A stretch of 64,000 bases of DNA from a virus (IMGVR_UViG_3300042691_039521:1-64000); one strand, 5' to 3'. Positions 38,723 to 48,421 are shown, numbered from the stretch's first letter. Notes: generated by a model from the letters alone, not told the origin. Translations and numbers: made by a program.

Positions 38723-39109
38723 GTGATGACTCCTATTAAGAAGGATTTAGAAATTTGGCAGGGTAAAACCTATGATGAGCCTTGGATTTTTGGTCGAGCC
38801 ATCAAAGATGAAACTGGTCAAGTTGTAGATACCGAGGTCACCAACCTTGGTGGCTATACTGGAAAGATGCAGTTAAGAGAATCTGTTGATTCAGAAGAAC
38901 CAACTTTAGAGCTTACTACCGAGAATGGACGTATTCTTATTGATGCAGAACATGGTGAGGTGAGATTGTTTCTTACTGCAGAAGAAACAGCCGCTTTACC
39001 TGTTGGATCTTATAAATATGATTTAGAGCTTATTACCGCTTCGGGTCGTGTTTATGGTCCGCTTTATGGAAAAGTTAAGGTTAGAGCAGAGGTAACACGC
39101 GATGCCTAA
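38723..39109 (+). CDS. BppU-like N-terminal-domain small tail protein
   Basis: This 128-residue protein has [69 protein letters not shown]. This pattern is common in small phage proteins related to baseplate upper protein (BppU) N-termini. It probably attaches fibres to the virion. It overlaps the collagen-like gene by 8 bases. Either of two ATGs can start it. Confidence 0.65.
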   Translation: MMTPIKKDLEIWQGKTYDEPWIFGRAIKDETGQVVDTEVTNLGGYTGKMQLRESVDSEEPTLELTTENGRILIDAEHGEVRLFLTAEETAALPVGSYKYDLELITASGRVYGPLYGKVKVRAEVTRDA

Positions 39110-40694
39110 TTATATAGAAGATGATGACAATGAAATCATTTTCTTGGGCGAAGACGTAGAGACTACCGAAACACTTATTCCTGGTGAACCGGAAACTCTA
39201 TTCGTGCAAATGGGTCTACAAGGACCAGAGGGAGCGCAGGGTCCTGCTGGCGATGGTGGTACCGGGCCAACAGGCCCAAGCGGTCCCACAGGCCCACAGG
39301 GCGATCCTGGCGGCCCCACGGGGGCGACCGGTCCATTTGGGGCAACCGGACCATTAGGAGCGACTGGGGCGACTGGGGCTATAGGAGCAACCGGAGCAAC
39401 CGGTATACAGGGCGCTACTGGTGCCGCTGGTGAAGTTGGCTACACTGGACCAGTAGGTGCGAGTGGTGGCCAAGGAGCAACCGGTTCGGTCGGTGCTACT
39501 GGTGCTACTGGAGCACATGGTGCTACTGGTTCAATAGGTTTACAAGGATTTACTGGACCCGCTGGTCCGGCCGGCGCTACCGGCGTTCAGGGTGAGATTG
39601 GTGAAGTTGGAAATACTGGTCCGAGTGGTGCTACGGGAAATCAGGGTTTTACTGGCGCAATCGGATCAACTGGCGCAACCGGGCCACAGGGTTCAACTGG
39701 CGCAACCGGTCTTGATGGCATAACAGGAGCGACCGGTGCTTCGGGTCCACAGGGTGATATTGGTGCTACCGGTCCTGCCGGAGCAACTGGAATAGCTGGA
39801 TCTACTGGGGTGATGGGAGCAACTGGTTCGCAGGGAGCAACAGGCGCAACTGGCCCAGCAGGTGCAACCGGCTCCCAAGGAAACGCTGGTTTTACCGGAG
39901 TCCAAGGAGCAACTGGTCCGATCGGTCCAGATGGAGCCACTGGTTCGGTCGGTGCTACTGGTGCTACTGGAGTTTCTGGTCTAGTGGGAGCCACTGGCGC
40001 ACAAGGTCCTACCGGATCAACTGGACCCATTGGCGAAACTGGCGCTACGGGGGTTGGTTCTGCTGGTGCGACTGGTGCTACCGGTCCAGACGGTGCGACC
40101 GGACCACAGGGTACTTCCATTATCACTAATGCTTCTACGTATTCTAGCAACTTAGGCTATCATTTACCCGGCGTACTCTGGGATAGTCTTAATAATGCTG
40201 TTGCGGTTACCGCTAACACAATTCGTTATGTTCCATTTCTAATTAGGGCTGGGACATTGACGGTAGATCGTATTTGTTTTGAGGTGACCACTCTTCAGGC
40301 TAATAGTAATGCGAGAGTTGGGGTTTATACTGCTGACTCAACATGGCAACCAACTGGTGCTGCTCTTATTGACGCCACGGCAACAACTGCGACTACAGGG
40401 GCTAAAAATATTACTGTATCAGGGACATTGCCTGCTGGGCGCTATCTTGCATGTATAGTTTCCGATGCCAACATCAGCGTAAGATCTGGAGCAGCTAGAC
40501 CAACATGGGGAACTGATCACGCCGCTACAGTTGTGACCGCTCCATCTTCTGCTCAAATTATTACTAGTCGTAGTACCTCGCTTACCTATCCATCTTCATT
40601 ACCAAATTCGGGGCCAGCTTGGAACGCTATATCTGGTTCTGCAACTAATCCAAATACTGATCCACTTATCTTACTAAGGGGCACTTACTCATGA
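39102..40694 (+). CDS. Collagen-like fibre protein with long Gly-X-Thr region
   Basis: This is a 530-residue protein. After about 35 residues of N-terminal head comes about 300 residues of Gly-X-Y triplets (roughly 39210-40113), largely GAT, GPT and GPA, forming a collagen-like triple helix. The C-terminal 190 residues are beta-rich ([25 protein letters not shown]) and probably the globular tip. Thr at Y positions can be O-glycosylated, as in Bacillus BclA; the phage carries a glycan cassette. Likely a tail fibre or capsid fibre. Confidence 0.82.
   Translation: MPNYIEDDDNEIIFLGEDVETTETLIPGEPETLFVQMGLQGPEGAQGPAGDGGTGPTGPSGPTGPQGDPGGPTGATGPFGATGPLGATGATGAIGATGATGIQGATGAAGEVGYTGPVGASGGQGATGSVGATGATGAHGATGSIGLQGFTGPAGPAGATGVQGEIGEVGNTGPSGATGNQGFTGAIGSTGATGPQGSTGATGLDGITGATGASGPQGDIGATGPAGATGIAGSTGVMGATGSQGATGATGPAGATGSQGNAGFTGVQGATGPIGPDGATGSVGATGATGVSGLVGATGAQGPTGSTGPIGETGATGVGSAGATGATGPDGATGPQGTSIITNASTYSSNLGYHLPGVLWDSLNNAVAVTANTIRYVPFLIRAGTLTVDRICFEVTTLQANSNARVGVYTADSTWQPTGAALIDATATTATTGAKNITVSGTLPAGRYLACIVSDANISVRSGAARPTWGTDHAATVVTAPSSAQIITSRSTSLTYPSSLPNSGPAWNAISGSATNPNTDPLILLRGTYS
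39210..40113 (+). repeat. Collagen-coding Gly-X-Y repeat DNA
   Basis: Nine-base periodicity built from GGNGCNACN-type units codes for about 100 collagen triplets. It creates spurious antisense frames. It is also a hotspot for length change by recombination and for misassembly. Confidence 0.8.
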
Positions 40695-40936
40695 TAACTC
40701 TTCGTACTGATATAGATATAGAAGGCAATGAAACAGATATTTGGTATGTGCCCGATGGTGGAATAACCATTTGGCATAATGGCGTAGACACTGGTGAACC
40801 TTATGTGCCAATAGAAATAGAATCTGCTTTAGATGCAGAACAAGCATTAGCCTTAATGGTGCTATGTATTGCCGATAATGATATGGAAGGTGCTCAAGAA
40901 GCTGCCCAAATGTGGAAGACGGCCGTAGGATTATAA
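40691..40936 (+). CDS. Small acidic protein after collagen fibre
   Basis: This 81-residue acidic protein ([15 protein letters not shown]...) starts at ATGA overlap with the fibre stop. It is likely a chaperone or small fibre component; no domain is recognised. It ends just before the promoter motif at 40942. Confidence 0.55.
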   Translation: MITLRTDIDIEGNETDIWYVPDGGITIWHNGVDTGEPYVPIEIESALDAEQALALMVLCIADNDMEGAQEAAQMWKTAVGL

Positions 40937-40941
40937 CGTTT

Positions 40942-40961
40942 GACGTTATATTAAATAGGAT
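40942..40961 (+). promoter_or_regulatory. Candidate late promoter of large fibre gene (site I)
   Basis: GACGTTATATTAAATAGGAT: ACGTTA, seven bases, TAGGAT. It is 18 bases before the TTG start at 40979. A nearly identical site lies at 63424. Confidence 0.55.
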
Positions 40962-40978
40962 CGAATAAAGGAGATAAG

Positions 40979-43690
40979 TTGTCTACTACTTATATTGTAC
41001 AAGGTAAACAAGGACCAGAAGGCGCCCAAGGGGCAACTGGTCCACAGGGTGCAACTGGACCTGCTGGTGGTGGGACAGAAGGTCTTTTTCGATCCCAGTA
41101 TCATTCTCTCTTAGAGGGAGAATATATTCTAGATGACGAAGATGGGGTTATTGGTGGCGCTGGAACAATCATTTTACCAGCGATTTCAGAAGACGAACAA
41201 GATCCTAGAGTCTGGGTTATATCCGCTTATAGTGGTGATATAATTCTTCAGACCGAAAATGAAGCACCTATATTTATTCTGGATAATCAAAGTCAGCAGC
41301 CATACACCATTTCGCAGAATTCTGTTATTCATCTTTTAAGATATGTTGGTGTATGGAGAATTATTTATGATTCTTCTGTAATTGGCGACGCTAACCCTAG
41401 TGCATCTGTTATTCCAGCATCTGTTATTTTATATTGTCCAACACTCACGGCTGAAGACCTAACACCAGCAGAAAATGATGTTATGTACTGGGTTGAGCGT
41501 ACCCCTAATCTAGTAACACCAGATCCAGATACTGGTTTATCTGACTGGACAACTCGACAGGTCTTTTCTTGGACAGAGGGTTGGGCCACGGATAATGATC
41601 CCATTAATGTCTTGATGATGGTCGATTCAGATAGTTGGTTCCCAACAATATTGGCAGAGGTTGTGCCTGATGGTTTTAGCGCCATTGAAGTTTCTGGCGG
41701 TCAGCCAATTGTTCTTGGTTGTGGCGGATCTGCTGATCCATCCGGTTCTATATGGTCGGGATGGAATGTTGGAGATAATATGGCTGGTGCTATTGATCCC
41801 ATGGAGCCAGCAACTCATATTATCCCAGTTGGTTTAACAGCGGATTTAATCAGGTTAGTAGATCGTTTTGGTTCTGGTGATCATGAAAATCTAGCCGATT
41901 GGTATAGTGCTGTCAATGAGGCTCTCAAACCATCTAATTCAATTACTAAAGATAGTGATATTTGGTATTTAAATAATACTTCCCTTCCAGTGGATCAGAT
42001 TTCTGTTTCTGTAGAGAGAAATATTATTGCAACTCACGAAGAACTTGTTGATGCTGGATTAGAAGCTTATTTTGATGGTTCTAGTGGCGGTTATATTAAA
42101 GATTTAAGAGGTAAAGTTTGGAATGCCAATTTTATGTCCTCTGAACAAAGCGGGTTTGTTCCCATTGTTGATGGAATCTTTATTTTCTCTGATGCAGAAA
42201 CCATTCCTATTTCTAATTTACCAGAGGGATATTTAGGTTCTGGTGGACCAATATATGATATTGGTAATGGTACCGGCATGATGATTCTTCACTTAGAGGG
42301 CGCTTATTATCAAAAATTAGCAGCAGCCAAAGTTGTTATGGATGCAAATGGTCCTGTTTCAGTAACATATCTTGGTGATATTTACACTTCATATATGACA
42401 GAATCAGCAGTTCAAGCTTTAGAAGATTGGATAGCTTCTGCTGGCTCTGGTATTTTCACTATTTTCAATGATTATATGTATGTGTATGGTGTTGATTATT
42501 TGGATTCTAGTGGCGTTCCAATTTATACTGTTGCCCGCTGCTCAACTTCGGATATAGTTAATGCAATTTCCAGTGACCAAGCACCACTTTTCTATAAGTA
42601 TTATAACGATGAGTGGACAGAACTTGGCCTTGGTGGAAATGCTTTTGATTTAGGACTTGATAGCCCAAGAGGTAATGGAGATATTGTTATTCTCCCCGAT
42701 GGTCGTTATCTTTGGGTAGGAATTAATAGTCCACTTGGAGATAATGTCTTAGCTTATTCAACTTCTTTAGATGGAATTGATTGGTCCCCATGGTACAATC
42801 TATTTGACCCAGAGCCAGCGACTGTAGAATGGATTTATTCTACTATTTGGACGGGAGATGAACAATTTACAAACGAACACAAAGTCACTGGTTCTCAGAT
42901 AAAAGTTATGATTGTTGAAGCAGATCTTGCTGATCGCTGGGGTACCAATCAAATTCTTGAATTCACACTTAGACCAGCCGTTGCTAATGTAAATCTCATA
43001 GACATGCAAGAATCTATAGATACGATTGAAGATAGCATAGCTGATCTTACGGGCTATGATCAAATGTTATTTAGAGAACTTAGACTTGGTAGTGCATCGG
43101 TTTCTCCTGGTGGTGAGACTATTGGATATATGGCAGCTATGGCTGGGGCATTATTCCTTTCCGAACCATATACAGATTCCCTAATTGATACGTCATTATT
43201 AGGCGATCCAGTAGCAACTGCTTGGGATGTTAGTTCTGATCTTAGTCCCTCTGCTCCTGATCCATATTCTTTGGTTTTTGACTGGGGAGCGCCAGGTGAG
43301 GGTCCAGGCGTTGATGGAGCTTGGAAGTCATCAATGGCCTTTGTTATCCCTCAGACCCCATCAGGATTAGATTTTGTTGGATTCAGACTTTTGGGAGTTG
43401 TATATGATGTTCAGGAACCATTAATTTATAATTCTCTAACAATTGCAGCGGTTATTCTTAATTTTGACGATTTTAGTCTTTCTCCAGGGGCAATGGAGGG
43501 TTATAGTGGGTCTTATTCTACATATGTGATGGTCGTTGATAAACCTGTTCCCGCTGGAGTTCCTGAAATTGGAGTATCTGGTAAGACGGCAGTTGTTGAG
43601 TTTAACTGGAATAATACTGATTTCACTCCTCCTGGGAGCTTAACGATCGACGCAATAGAACTTCTTTATAGAAACCAAATAGTCATTTAA
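40979..43690 (+). CDS. Large tail fibre / receptor-binding protein with short collagen motif
   Basis: This 903-residue protein is read from TTG behind AAAGGAGATAAG. Residues about 9-30 are a short Gly-X-Y collagen stretch ([13 protein letters not shown]...), a feature of fibre trimers. The long middle has repeated beta-rich blades (DDEDGVIGGAGTIILPAIS; DGRYLWVGINSPLGD; YSTSLDGIDWSPWYN) that resemble BNR/propeller-type binding domains. The C-terminal 180 residues are beta-rich (FDWGAPGEGPG...). It is probably the main host-binding fibre. Confidence 0.72.
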   Translation: MSTTYIVQGKQGPEGAQGATGPQGATGPAGGGTEGLFRSQYHSLLEGEYILDDEDGVIGGAGTIILPAISEDEQDPRVWVISAYSGDIILQTENEAPIFILDNQSQQPYTISQNSVIHLLRYVGVWRIIYDSSVIGDANPSASVIPASVILYCPTLTAEDLTPAENDVMYWVERTPNLVTPDPDTGLSDWTTRQVFSWTEGWATDNDPINVLMMVDSDSWFPTILAEVVPDGFSAIEVSGGQPIVLGCGGSADPSGSIWSGWNVGDNMAGAIDPMEPATHIIPVGLTADLIRLVDRFGSGDHENLADWYSAVNEALKPSNSITKDSDIWYLNNTSLPVDQISVSVERNIIATHEELVDAGLEAYFDGSSGGYIKDLRGKVWNANFMSSEQSGFVPIVDGIFIFSDAETIPISNLPEGYLGSGGPIYDIGNGTGMMILHLEGAYYQKLAAAKVVMDANGPVSVTYLGDIYTSYMTESAVQALEDWIASAGSGIFTIFNDYMYVYGVDYLDSSGVPIYTVARCSTSDIVNAISSDQAPLFYKYYNDEWTELGLGGNAFDLGLDSPRGNGDIVILPDGRYLWVGINSPLGDNVLAYSTSLDGIDWSPWYNLFDPEPATVEWIYSTIWTGDEQFTNEHKVTGSQIKVMIVEADLADRWGTNQILEFTLRPAVANVNLIDMQESIDTIEDSIADLTGYDQMLFRELRLGSASVSPGGETIGYMAAMAGALFLSEPYTDSLIDTSLLGDPVATAWDVSSDLSPSAPDPYSLVFDWGAPGEGPGVDGAWKSSMAFVIPQTPSGLDFVGFRLLGVVYDVQEPLIYNSLTIAAVILNFDDFSLSPGAMEGYSGSYSTYVMVVDKPVPAGVPEIGVSGKTAVVEFNWNNTDFTPPGSLTIDAIELLYRNQIVI

Positions 43691-43706
43691 TAGAAGGAAA
43701 AAGGAT

Positions 43707-43844
43707 ATGGATGCAGAATTTTTAGCAATGGTATTAGCGCCAGAGAATACACCTAAAGACTTAATGGAAGAAGATGGCGACCAACCATTTCACCCAGAAA
43801 TTTTAGTTGAATATGGGATAGAAGTACCCGAGGATCTACTATGA
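43707..43844 (+). CDS. Small acidic protein before CHAP lysin
   Basis: This 45-residue acidic protein (begins MDAEFLAMVL, ends IEVPEDLL) has a good ribosome-binding site (AAGGAAAAAGG). Its stop overlaps the endolysin start by ATGA. Translational coupling suggests it modulates or helps the lysin. No family. Confidence 0.55.
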   Translation: MDAEFLAMVLAPENTPKDLMEEDGDQPFHPEILVEYGIEVPEDLL

Positions 43845-44626
43845 CTTTTCAAGGTGATTTATCTAAGGTTGTAAATATAGCCCGTTCACAGATTGGCGTT
43901 GTTGAAAAACCAGTTAATAAAACGATGTATGGAGAATGGTTTGGATGGAATGGTGTTGCTTGGTGTGCTATTTTTGTAAGCTGGGTATTTGATAAAGCGG
44001 GTAATCGTATTCCCCCACTTCAGACCTCTAAGGGTTGTGCTTATGTTCCAACTTTCGTGCAACACGCTAAAGCAACTGGGCAGTGGCGTCCGAGGGGAAC
44101 ATATACCCCTAAAGCTGGTGATTTAATTATATTCCAGTTCACTAATCGACCAGACCATATCGGTATTGTTCAGTCTGTATTGCCAGATGGCAGAATTCTT
44201 ACTGTCGAAGGAAATACTAATGCTGCCGGTTCGCGGACTGGTGGTATGGTTGCTCAGCTTCACCGCCGTTCTGGTATTATTGGCTTTGTCGACGTAAGAC
44301 CAACTGCTCCGGTTATTGATTGGGCTGCAATTCGTAGATGGAATGCTGGTGTAGTTCTATCTAAACTACAGGGAGTGAGAACTCCATTAGATAGTAAGGG
44401 CTGGTCGGAAGATATCAAGATTCTTCAGCAGGCTTTGAATATCGTTCAGAATGCTGGTCTTACTGTTGATGGAATCTATGGTCCATCCACGTTCTTGAAT
44501 GTGGCCGGATTCCAGAACAACTGTAAGAAACTCGGATTAAAGATGAGCGATCCGGTGGGGATAATGGGTGATTCCACTAAGTGGTGGCTCTGCACCAATC
44601 TTCAGAATATTAGGGACGGAAGATAA
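43841..44626 (+). CDS. CHAP-domain endolysin with peptidoglycan-binding domain
   Basis: This 261-residue muralytic enzyme has CHAP catalytic residues Cys42 (WCAIFVSWVF), His106 (DHIGIVQ) and Glu123 (VEGNTN). It has a C-terminal peptidoglycan-binding region (about 175-255, VDGIYGPSTFLNVAGFQ). It cleaves peptide bonds of peptidoglycan. No signal peptide. Being placed among tail fibre genes, it could act either in lysis or as a virion-associated hydrolase. Confidence 0.9.
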   Translation: MTFQGDLSKVVNIARSQIGVVEKPVNKTMYGEWFGWNGVAWCAIFVSWVFDKAGNRIPPLQTSKGCAYVPTFVQHAKATGQWRPRGTYTPKAGDLIIFQFTNRPDHIGIVQSVLPDGRILTVEGNTNAAGSRTGGMVAQLHRRSGIIGFVDVRPTAPVIDWAAIRRWNAGVVLSKLQGVRTPLDSKGWSEDIKILQQALNIVQNAGLTVDGIYGPSTFLNVAGFQNNCKKLGLKMSDPVGIMGDSTKWWLCTNLQNIRDGR

Positions 44627-44648
44627 ACTATAAAAAGGAAAAAGGGAT

Positions 44649-44888
44649 ATGTTTAATGCAAACAAAGATTTTTTAGGAAAACGTCGAGATAGAGCTATAG
44701 CAACAATTTTAAGCTTTAAAGAAAAAGAATGTGATACTTATCTTCCACAAGATGTTTCATATGAATTAAGAAAAATTATTCTTGATCAAATCAATGATGT
44801 TGTTGATTTAGCTTATGATTTAATCAATGACGATATTGTTATTAATGAAGCTTTCTTGCAAAGGTTAGACGAGATTTTAAACATGTAG
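44649..44888 (+). CDS. Small helical hypothetical protein
   Basis: This 79-residue protein starts behind AAAAAGGAAAAAGGG and is helical and acidic at the end. It lies between lysin and a tail-assembly-like gene. No domain recognised. Confidence 0.55.
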   Translation: MFNANKDFLGKRRDRAIATILSFKEKECDTYLPQDVSYELRKIILDQINDVVDLAYDLINDDIVINEAFLQRLDEILNM

Positions 44889-44897
44889 GGGTTTCTT

Positions 44898-45731
44898 ATG
44901 GCTAAGAATAGAAGACTTAGCGCTCAAGCGCAGGCTAGGTTACGTAATCGTGGAGGCCAGTTTGCTCGTCAAACTGGTGCTTCCTTTTTTCGTGTTGATG
45001 ATATTATGCGTGACGTTACGGATCAGGTATCTAAAGATCTTGCTGATAAGTTGACTTTTTGGGCTAATAATATTAAAACTAATGCTGAGAGAAGGGCTGG
45101 CTTAAGAGAGGTTAACTCAACTATTGCTAGAGAAACAATGAGTTTTGTTATCAATGCATATGAGAACAGAGGCTCTGAAGGCACTCCCGCCTACAGATAC
45201 GAAGACCCTGATGATGGACCACCACGGCAGTTTAAAAGATATTCTAATGGAGCTATGTTAAGGGCGTTAAGCGACCCTAATAACTATACGTTTTCACCTA
45301 GAGAGTTTTCTTTCATTAATTTTGAGATTATGGACTCTCATGCGAAACAATGGTATCGTTTGAACTTCGGTACAAAAGATCGGCCTGGAGACTCTCCTTC
45401 TGGTCCAAATATGAAATTTATGGGGGTTGAGACTTCAAGAAAAATAACCCTAGATCAATGGAAGCCATCTGATTATGTTGCCATGCCTAAGGGTTTTTGG
45501 TCTAAAACATTCGCTGCACAAACAGAGGGAACTCTTTTGAAGAGAGGACGTGGAGCTTTTTATCCAGCAACTCTTAATCCAGAATCTGGTGCAGCGAAGC
45601 CAGTTAACTTTAGAAAAGTTAAAGGTATTGAAGGTAAGCACTTCCTTGATCAAGGAGCTATTTTCATTAATAAGAGATACCCAGAATTACTTGAGAACAT
45701 GGTTGAAGACTGGATGAAAAGAGGTCTTTAA
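44898..45731 (+). CDS. Structural protein near the major tail gene
   Basis: This 277-residue basic protein (begins MAKNRRLSAQAQARLRNRGGQ) has a long N-terminal helix and a globular body. Position just before the major tail protein fits a tail terminator/neck or HK97 gp10-like factor, but I see no decisive signature. The stop is followed by a candidate late promoter at 45741. Confidence 0.5.
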   Translation: MAKNRRLSAQAQARLRNRGGQFARQTGASFFRVDDIMRDVTDQVSKDLADKLTFWANNIKTNAERRAGLREVNSTIARETMSFVINAYENRGSEGTPAYRYEDPDDGPPRQFKRYSNGAMLRALSDPNNYTFSPREFSFINFEIMDSHAKQWYRLNFGTKDRPGDSPSGPNMKFMGVETSRKITLDQWKPSDYVAMPKGFWSKTFAAQTEGTLLKRGRGAFYPATLNPESGAAKPVNFRKVKGIEGKHFLDQGAIFINKRYPELLENMVEDWMKRGL

Positions 45732-45740
45732 AAACTTTAG

Positions 45741-45760
45741 TCCGATAAATATTATAGGAA
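45741..45760 (+). promoter_or_regulatory. Candidate late promoter of major tail gene (site J)
   Basis: TCCGATAAATATTATAGGAA: CCGATA, seven bases, TAGGAA, the best match to the recurring consensus. It starts 100 bases before the ribosome-binding site of the major tail protein gene; the leader is unusually long and contains hairpins. Confidence 0.7.
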
Positions 45761-45852
45761 CTAACCCATAGTGTTGGTTTATATTATAATAAGCGGCCTC
45801 CCTGTAGGCTAATTGGAAAAAAGAAATAAATATTAGCTTACCTATAAAGGAG
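45761..45852 (+). promoter_or_regulatory. Structured leader of the major tail protein mRNA
   Basis: A roughly 100-base leader follows the promoter. It has AACC/GGTT (around 45764-45780) and GCTAAT/ATTAGC (about 45807/45834) inverted repeats before AAAGGAGGG. The second stem ends ten bases before the ribosome-binding site. It could stabilise the transcript of a highly expressed gene or control its translation. Confidence 0.4.
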
Positions 45853-45859
45853 GGTAAAT

Positions 45860-47143
45860 ATGGCAATTAAAGGTGGACAGATTCTACACTCATCTGGCAC
45901 ATATGTACTTGACCGTATTCAGTCAAGCGGTCCAGGTGACCTAAACATCCCCGAGGAAAAGATTTACGAACTTGGTAACTACGAATCAGTTGCTACCGTT
46001 CGTGACATTCCCGAAATTTCATTCGATCTAGAGTCATATGATATGACTACAGAGTTTGAGTGCATTCTTACCAACAAAGATCCAGTATCTTTCTCAAGCT
46101 CAGTTGGTTCAAACGATATTGATTTTGGCGATGCTGTTCCAATTGATATTATTTCACCTTGGAAATCACGTCGTGGTCAGTTCGACATTGTTAAGGGTGT
46201 AATTATTCCTTATCTAACCCTAGAGTCAGCTTCATACCGTTTCGGTGTTGGCGAAAACTCTTCACAGAGCTTCAGCCTTCGTGGCGATTCAATCTTCTAT
46301 ACCCCAGGTCAGCCCTGGTATGAAGAATTCACAAACACTGGCATTGGTCCATACACTCTAGAAAACAGCAATGTTGCAACCGTTTACAACGTTGGTCTTG
46401 ATAACATTTATGTTCTTTCTGTATGTCTAGTGGATTCAACCACAAACGCTTACAAGAGACTTTTCTTTGATGACACAGTTGACGGTACAACCGATTCAGG
46501 TTTCGGTGGTTACACTAACACCACAACTAGCGTTACACTACCTAATGATGAATCAGCAACTTACGACACTGTAAGAATCACTTACGGTACTGATGCTGGT
46601 ACATTTGATTACACTCAGACCGGTAACAACTTTGATGGTGATCAGCTAGTTCACCAGAACACCACAGTAAAGCCTGCCGCTATCCGTGGTAAGGACATTG
46701 ATATCTACATCGGTATTGGCGCCACTCCTGCTTGGACTCGTCTGAACTCAGTTCAGAACGTCGAAGTAACTTGGACTGCCAATCTAGAAAACGATGAGGA
46801 ACTCGGCAACGAACGCTATGTTTCAACAGAATATGACGTTCCAGAGGTTAATGGTTCAATCGGCGTAAAGCCTTTCGATCCAGCGGACCTTTTCGCTAAG
46901 ATTTCTCAGATTACCGGTGTTGATGATACTAAGGTTATCGGTCCTAACGTAACTACTCCAGTTGCTCTAGAAATCAGAATTAATCACCCAGATTCCGGCG
47001 CACGACTAAAGACTCTATACATCCCAGATGCAAGATTCTCAGTTCCCGGTTACAGTGGTCAGGCTAACACCACACTTGAAACCTCAATGAGCTTCACCTC
47101 TGATGGTGGTAACCTCACTGTTTACAACGGTTCAAGAGTCTGA
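45860..47143 (+). CDS. Major tail protein (tail tube)
   Basis: This 427-residue beta-rich protein has C-ending codon bias like the capsid gene, a strong ribosome-binding site (AAAGGAGGG) and a terminator after it. Early residues VLDRIQSSGPGDLNIPEEKIYELGNYESV and late PGYSGQANTTLETSMSFTSDGGNLTVYNG are typical of siphovirus tail-tube proteins with an extra domain. It is located before the tail chaperones and tape measure. Confidence 0.82.
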   Translation: MAIKGGQILHSSGTYVLDRIQSSGPGDLNIPEEKIYELGNYESVATVRDIPEISFDLESYDMTTEFECILTNKDPVSFSSSVGSNDIDFGDAVPIDIISPWKSRRGQFDIVKGVIIPYLTLESASYRFGVGENSSQSFSLRGDSIFYTPGQPWYEEFTNTGIGPYTLENSNVATVYNVGLDNIYVLSVCLVDSTTNAYKRLFFDDTVDGTTDSGFGGYTNTTTSVTLPNDESATYDTVRITYGTDAGTFDYTQTGNNFDGDQLVHQNTTVKPAAIRGKDIDIYIGIGATPAWTRLNSVQNVEVTWTANLENDEELGNERYVSTEYDVPEVNGSIGVKPFDPADLFAKISQITGVDDTKVIGPNVTTPVALEIRINHPDSGARLKTLYIPDARFSVPGYSGQANTTLETSMSFTSDGGNLTVYNGSRV

Positions 47144-47184
47144 TAAAAACCTTATGGGAGTCCATGTGGATTTCCTCTTCTAAG

Positions 47185-47220
47185 AGAAAGGTCGCTCTCG
47201 CAAGGGAGCGGCCTTTCTTG
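47185..47220 (+). terminator. Terminator after the major tail gene
   Basis: AGAAAGGTCGCTC pairs with GAGCGGCCTTTCT around TCGCAAGG and is followed by TG. It lies between the major tail gene and the late promoter at 47228. Confidence 0.82.
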
Positions 47221-47227
47221 ATGTTGT

Positions 47228-47247
47228 GCCGATATATGAAATAGGAC
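47228..47247 (+). promoter_or_regulatory. Candidate late promoter of tail chaperone genes (site K)
   Basis: GCCGATATATGAAATAGGAC contains CCGATA, seven bases, TAGGAC. It is directly behind the terminator at 47185-47220 and 31 bases before the start at 47279. Confidence 0.68.
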
Positions 47248-47278
47248 TGTAGATATAATCAAGGTATAGGAGAAAAGA

Positions 47279-48064
47279 ATGGCTAAAAAGAATGATGAAG
47301 TTATTGCGCCCGTAAAGCGCAGACTATCCGATCTGTTCGTCACAGGCGAAGAGGTAGTTTTTGATGATGGAGATGGCGATGCTCTTACTGTTTGGGTTCA
47401 AAAATTAACTCCAGCAGAAACCCAACTTGCTGTTGAGAGGTCGCGACCATCTAAAACTAAAATTATTTCTATCAAAAAGCTTCCTGATGACCACCACCTA
47501 AAGCTTCGTTATCTTGACGAACTAGAATCCGCTGGATTCGAAGAAAAAATTGATTTCATTAAATTCTTGATTAGATCAAAACTTGATGAAGCAAGAATCT
47601 CAGCACAGGAACGCGTAGCTGCAGAAGAAGAGTGGTCCAAAGATGATTATCTTGTTGGGCTTCAGGAGGCTTGGAATGAAGAATTGCAAGCTAAATGGGT
47701 AGACTCTGGTGACGAGGATGATGATGCTAACAGAGTTTATAATGAACTGAAACGGTATACGGATCAGGTTATGAATGAAGTAAAGACGGCGGAACAGGAA
47801 CTTATTAATGAACTTGACGATCTTTCACTAGAAGCGCTTCAGCGTCGAGCGGTAAACCGTTTAATAGAAACACATGGAGATAACGCTCTCATCGCTGAGT
47901 TCAGAAAGCAACAGTTATTCTATGCTGTCCGTGAGGGAGATAATCATAAAAAGAGATATTTTGAGAACATAGAAGAAATAGATACCTTACCCGGTGTTAT
48001 TTACACACGTTTGCTTAACACATACAGCGAGCTTTCTGTTGATTCTTTTGAGGGAAAAGACTAG
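47279..48064 (+). CDS. Tail assembly chaperone, unshifted form (G-like)
   Basis: This 261-residue acidic helical protein lies between major tail protein and tape measure. It has the site of a programmed -1 frameshift near the end (GGGAAAA at 48052-48058). Most ribosomes stop at 48062-48064 and make this form; the rest continue into the -1 frame. Both forms should bind the tape measure during tail assembly. Confidence 0.88.
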   Translation: MAKKNDEVIAPVKRRLSDLFVTGEEVVFDDGDGDALTVWVQKLTPAETQLAVERSRPSKTKIISIKKLPDDHHLKLRYLDELESAGFEEKIDFIKFLIRSKLDEARISAQERVAAEEEWSKDDYLVGLQEAWNEELQAKWVDSGDEDDDANRVYNELKRYTDQVMNEVKTAEQELINELDDLSLEALQRRAVNRLIETHGDNALIAEFRKQQLFYAVREGDNHKKRYFENIEEIDTLPGVIYTRLLNTYSELSVDSFEGKD

Positions 48065-48420
48065 GAGGCTCATCCTTTTTTGTGAGAATGGCCTCCTTCG
48101 CTAAGTCCACTGGTTCGGGTAAATCTATACTTCCAAAGGGTATAGATTTACATAATATTACAAATGACCTATTTATTGCAATAGAACACTCTTTGAGGAT
48201 TCTATCGTGGCAAGAAAACCTTCCTTCGGATGAATGTCCTCCAGCATGGATGTGGCCTCTTGATTGGGAGATTGATGAATGGTTTAAGAAATTGAAGATT
48301 GAAAGAGATAACAAGTACGGTAGATCTTCATCTAGTAGCTACAATGATGAAGGCGACAGTCTATTTGATGAAAACGTTTACTTTGAACGATTGAAGACAG
48401 AAGGGTCTTTATTTGAATAA
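47279..48420 (+). CDS. Tail assembly chaperone fusion made by -1 frameshift (GT-like)
   Basis: Joined reading of the 47279 frame to GGGAAAA at 48052-48058 then the -1 frame (AGA at 48058 ... stop 48420). The -1 frame is open from the slip site through GTG 48082 to the C-terminal 112 residues (WMWPLDWEIDEWFKKLKIERDNKYG). The spacer of 5 bases and the stem GGAGGC (48064-48069) pairing with GCCTCC (48091-48096) are the usual stimulators. Predicted fusion: about 380 residues. Confidence 0.85.
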
Positions 48421-48421
48421 A

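Noticed and set aside
39641-40150. Long antisense frame rich in Pro-Val-Ala across the collagen gene
   Set aside because: It is the mirror of the Gly-X-Y repeat in another frame, with no ribosome-binding site. The same applies to the antisense frames at 61018-61497 and 61531-61779.
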